56,667 nt of DNA from Cerioporus squamosus (taxonomy: Eukaryota; Basidiomycota; Agaricomycetes; Polyporales; Polyporaceae), in the NCBI GenBank assembly GCA_022592435.1, contig JABYQS010000210.1, positions 1-56,667 on the forward strand, given 5' to 3'. The stretch's first letter is position 1, and every line of letters starts with the position of its first letter. The translations under genes were made by a program, and so were the position numbers. A model generated the notes under the pieces. That model was not told the origin of the DNA and searched no databases. It was given only the letters and a program-made list of their open reading frames with translations. This document shows, piece after piece, positions 54,843 through 56,667 of the stretch.

Positions 54843-56329
54843 CTGCACGGACCAAGAGTGACGATATGGGGGAGAGCCGGGGGTAATTGCGCGTTAGTAA
54901 CACGCTCGGAGCGCGCAGCAGACAATAACGAACCAGTCAGAGTGGCCGAGCGAGGGTGGACAAGCGAGAGTACGAGGGCGTAGCGCAACCGGATGTGACG
55001 GATGACGCCAGAGCGAGCGAGAGTGAATGCTGACGGGCCCCGGGCGGATGAGGGTGTATCAGTGAGGGCAGGTGGGCGATAGCGGGAACATACCTTAGTG
55101 AGCTCCAGAATGCACGACTCAGCGGGAACCTAGCGGAGCTTTGATCGAGAAATAGTACCGGATTGCGACTACCGCACAGATGGCTGGCCGGGGATTGATA
55201 GGCGAGGAAGATGGTAAGGAGACTGAACAAGCCAGGTAGGAGATGGGCAGGCAGGGATATGGGCCAGGAGACCGGACCGGCGAGGATCGAGAAGAAAGCT
55301 TAACGATGAAGTGGCGAGCGGGGGCGAGCAAGAGAGTAGTAGTAGGTACGACGCTTGAGGGAGATGATGGGAGGAGAGAGATGAGCGGTCGACGGCTGCA
55401 GAAAAGAAATCAGTTCCGACTACTTTCGAAGCTGCGGATCCGAGCTACTTTCGGGCGCTAGAAACCGGTGTCTACGATTTGTCATGCTGGGATGTCTTCC
55501 GAGTCGTTTGAGTATGTGCATGGACCTCAAACATCGTGTAACGGTGATCAGGCGCTGGAAAGCCGTTCCCCGACGCCCTGAGGATGCCTCTGAGCCTCGC
55601 AGTGTTGTAGAGGCAAAGTAGGACCACGTCTAATGATGCATCTAGCGATCAATGAAACTTTGCTACGTGCTGTGCCACGAGCAGAACAAGGTCAATACAT
55701 ATGGCGCTATTGCTTGCTGCTCATGACCCGCCTTCTGCGGCTTAGTGATCTGACAAGGCCTCAGGGACGCGTACCGAAGTCGGAAGTGCAGTCCGAGCGA
55801 GTCTCAGTGTACGCTCGCGCCGCCTGCAAGCAGTACTGCTTGTAGTAGCCTTGTACCGTGTCAGAGGCCGTCCTGACGATTCCAACGACAGTGATTTCCA
55901 GGGCCAACACCCAACACCTACGTAAGCGAACCCTCGTGACACGACAACAAAGATTGCAGACTGCTGACGTTCTCCAGCTGGGCCCGTCGCCGCAGAGGGC
56001 TGCTGCCATGATCTACCCGTTATACGAGGCAACGTGCAACAATCTATAGGGCGTCCGGCCTTCGGCGGGGGCGTCAATACTATGGTTGATCCTTGTCGTA
56101 CCTGTACTCACTGTGTGGGAGACGGTGCAGCCAAGGGGTATGACATGTGATCACGGTCCTGTTTTGCGCCTCCGGGAGCTCGGAGACGGTAACAGGACGT
56201 AACAACGATTGATCGGAGATTCAGCGGTGGGGGAATCTTGAGAACCCGAGTTCGCTCGTCGCTCCTATGATGCTGATGAGCATGGTTACTGGTAGAGTGA
56301 CGAAATATAATTTCAGACATACGTGTCGC
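54843..56329. other. Intergenic, no supportable gene
   Basis: Minus-strand sequence upstream of the ACBP remnant is Arg/Ser/Pro-rich chance frame with no missing ACBP exon that I can recognise. The part next to 56330 starts with the intron of the edge gene (donor GTATGT); a further exon may begin after the acceptor near 56235 but the sequence there is not convincingly coding. Confidence 0.4.
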
Positions 56330-56667
56330 AGGCGCCTTTCCACGCTCTGGCTAGCGCGGGCTATGGCAGCGTTCAGGTCGTCGACTTCTTTCTTGTGCAT
56401 GCGTTTATTCTTGCTTAGCGCAGCGCTTTGACGCGATAATTGTCGTTTGGCCTCCTTCAGAGAGCGATGTCCTTCAGCAAGTTCCTTCAGCAGATCGGCG
56501 TTCTGCTTCTGCATCTGAACGTTCCGATGCCGTATTGCGAAGTAAGTTGACATCTTGCCTGAGACCTGACGACGGGCAGCTTGATTCCGAAGGCGGAGTT
56601 CACCGATGGTTGTGGGCGACAAATGTTGTTCGGTGAAGCGACGAATCTCTTTCAGAGCGGTACTCAA
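56330..56667 (-). CDS. Coiled-coil protein of unknown function, partial
   Basis: The window edge cuts the gene: coding sequence enters at 56667 without a start codon and runs about 112 codons to a good donor (CAC|GTATGT) at 56330. The product is highly charged and helical: ELRLRNQAARRQVSGKM, then LLKELAEGHRSLKEAKRQLS and HKKEVDDLNAAIARASQSVE. This suggests a continuous coiled coil of about 80 residues. No domain recognised. It could be a structural host protein or part of another mobile element, since charged coiled-coil proteins of unknown role are common in agaricomycete repeats. Confidence 0.5.

Noticed and set aside
1..56667. CRISPR arrays, bacterial operons, ribosome-binding sites, riboswitches
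   Set aside because: The spliceosomal introns and gene content show a fungal nuclear genome, and no regularly spaced repeat array was seen.

Overview
The window looks like a piece of an agaricomycete (mushroom-forming basidiomycete, probably Polyporales-like) nuclear genome. Genes are GC-rich and split by many short introns of about 50-70 bases. Orthologues of housekeeping fungal genes (SEY1, AFG1) sit beside a local BTB/POZ family, and there is a degraded Plavaka-type (KDZ superfamily) DNA transposon, a class typical of these fungi. The organism call is inference from gene content; no rRNA or other species marker is present.

Layout. 1-3.9 kb: no gene I can support. 4-6.3 kb: a small serine-rich hypothetical gene and an Hsp20/alpha-crystallin-domain gene. 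9-15 kb: a divergent pair, AFG1-like mitochondrial AAA ATPase (minus) and SEY1 ER-fusion GTPase (plus), about 300 bases apart. 15.5-19.7 kb: three BTB/POZ paralogues on the minus strand, the middle one frameshifted. 20-24.7 kb: a HAD phosphatase resembling pseudouridine-5'-phosphatase and a membrane-anchored glutaredoxin-like protein whose catalytic Cys is Ser. 24.9-37.5 kb: a direct segmental duplication of about 3 kb, spaced about 9.6 kb apart; each copy carries a fourth BTB gene, damaged in a different way in each. 38.5-43.2 kb: two tandem NmrA/isoflavone-reductase-like genes (one frameshifted) and an intronless HAD-like gene.

43.3-54.3 kb is the mobile region: an AT-rich island; a decayed element with a DUF6698-like gene (minus) and a Plavaka transposase (plus) facing away from a shared 240-base promoter; then a 480-base hAT-type MITE with perfect 12-base terminal inverted repeats and an 8-base target duplication. 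Next to the MITE is a broken acyl-CoA-binding-protein gene. The window ends inside a coiled-coil gene of unknown function.

Exon boundaries were set by eye from GT/AG (one GC/AG) signals, reading frame and family conservation. For every gene called intact the exon lengths sum to a multiple of three. The most notable findings are the two-gene Plavaka/DUF6698 element with CpG-to-TpG decay, the MITE, and the reciprocal damage of the duplicated BTB genes.
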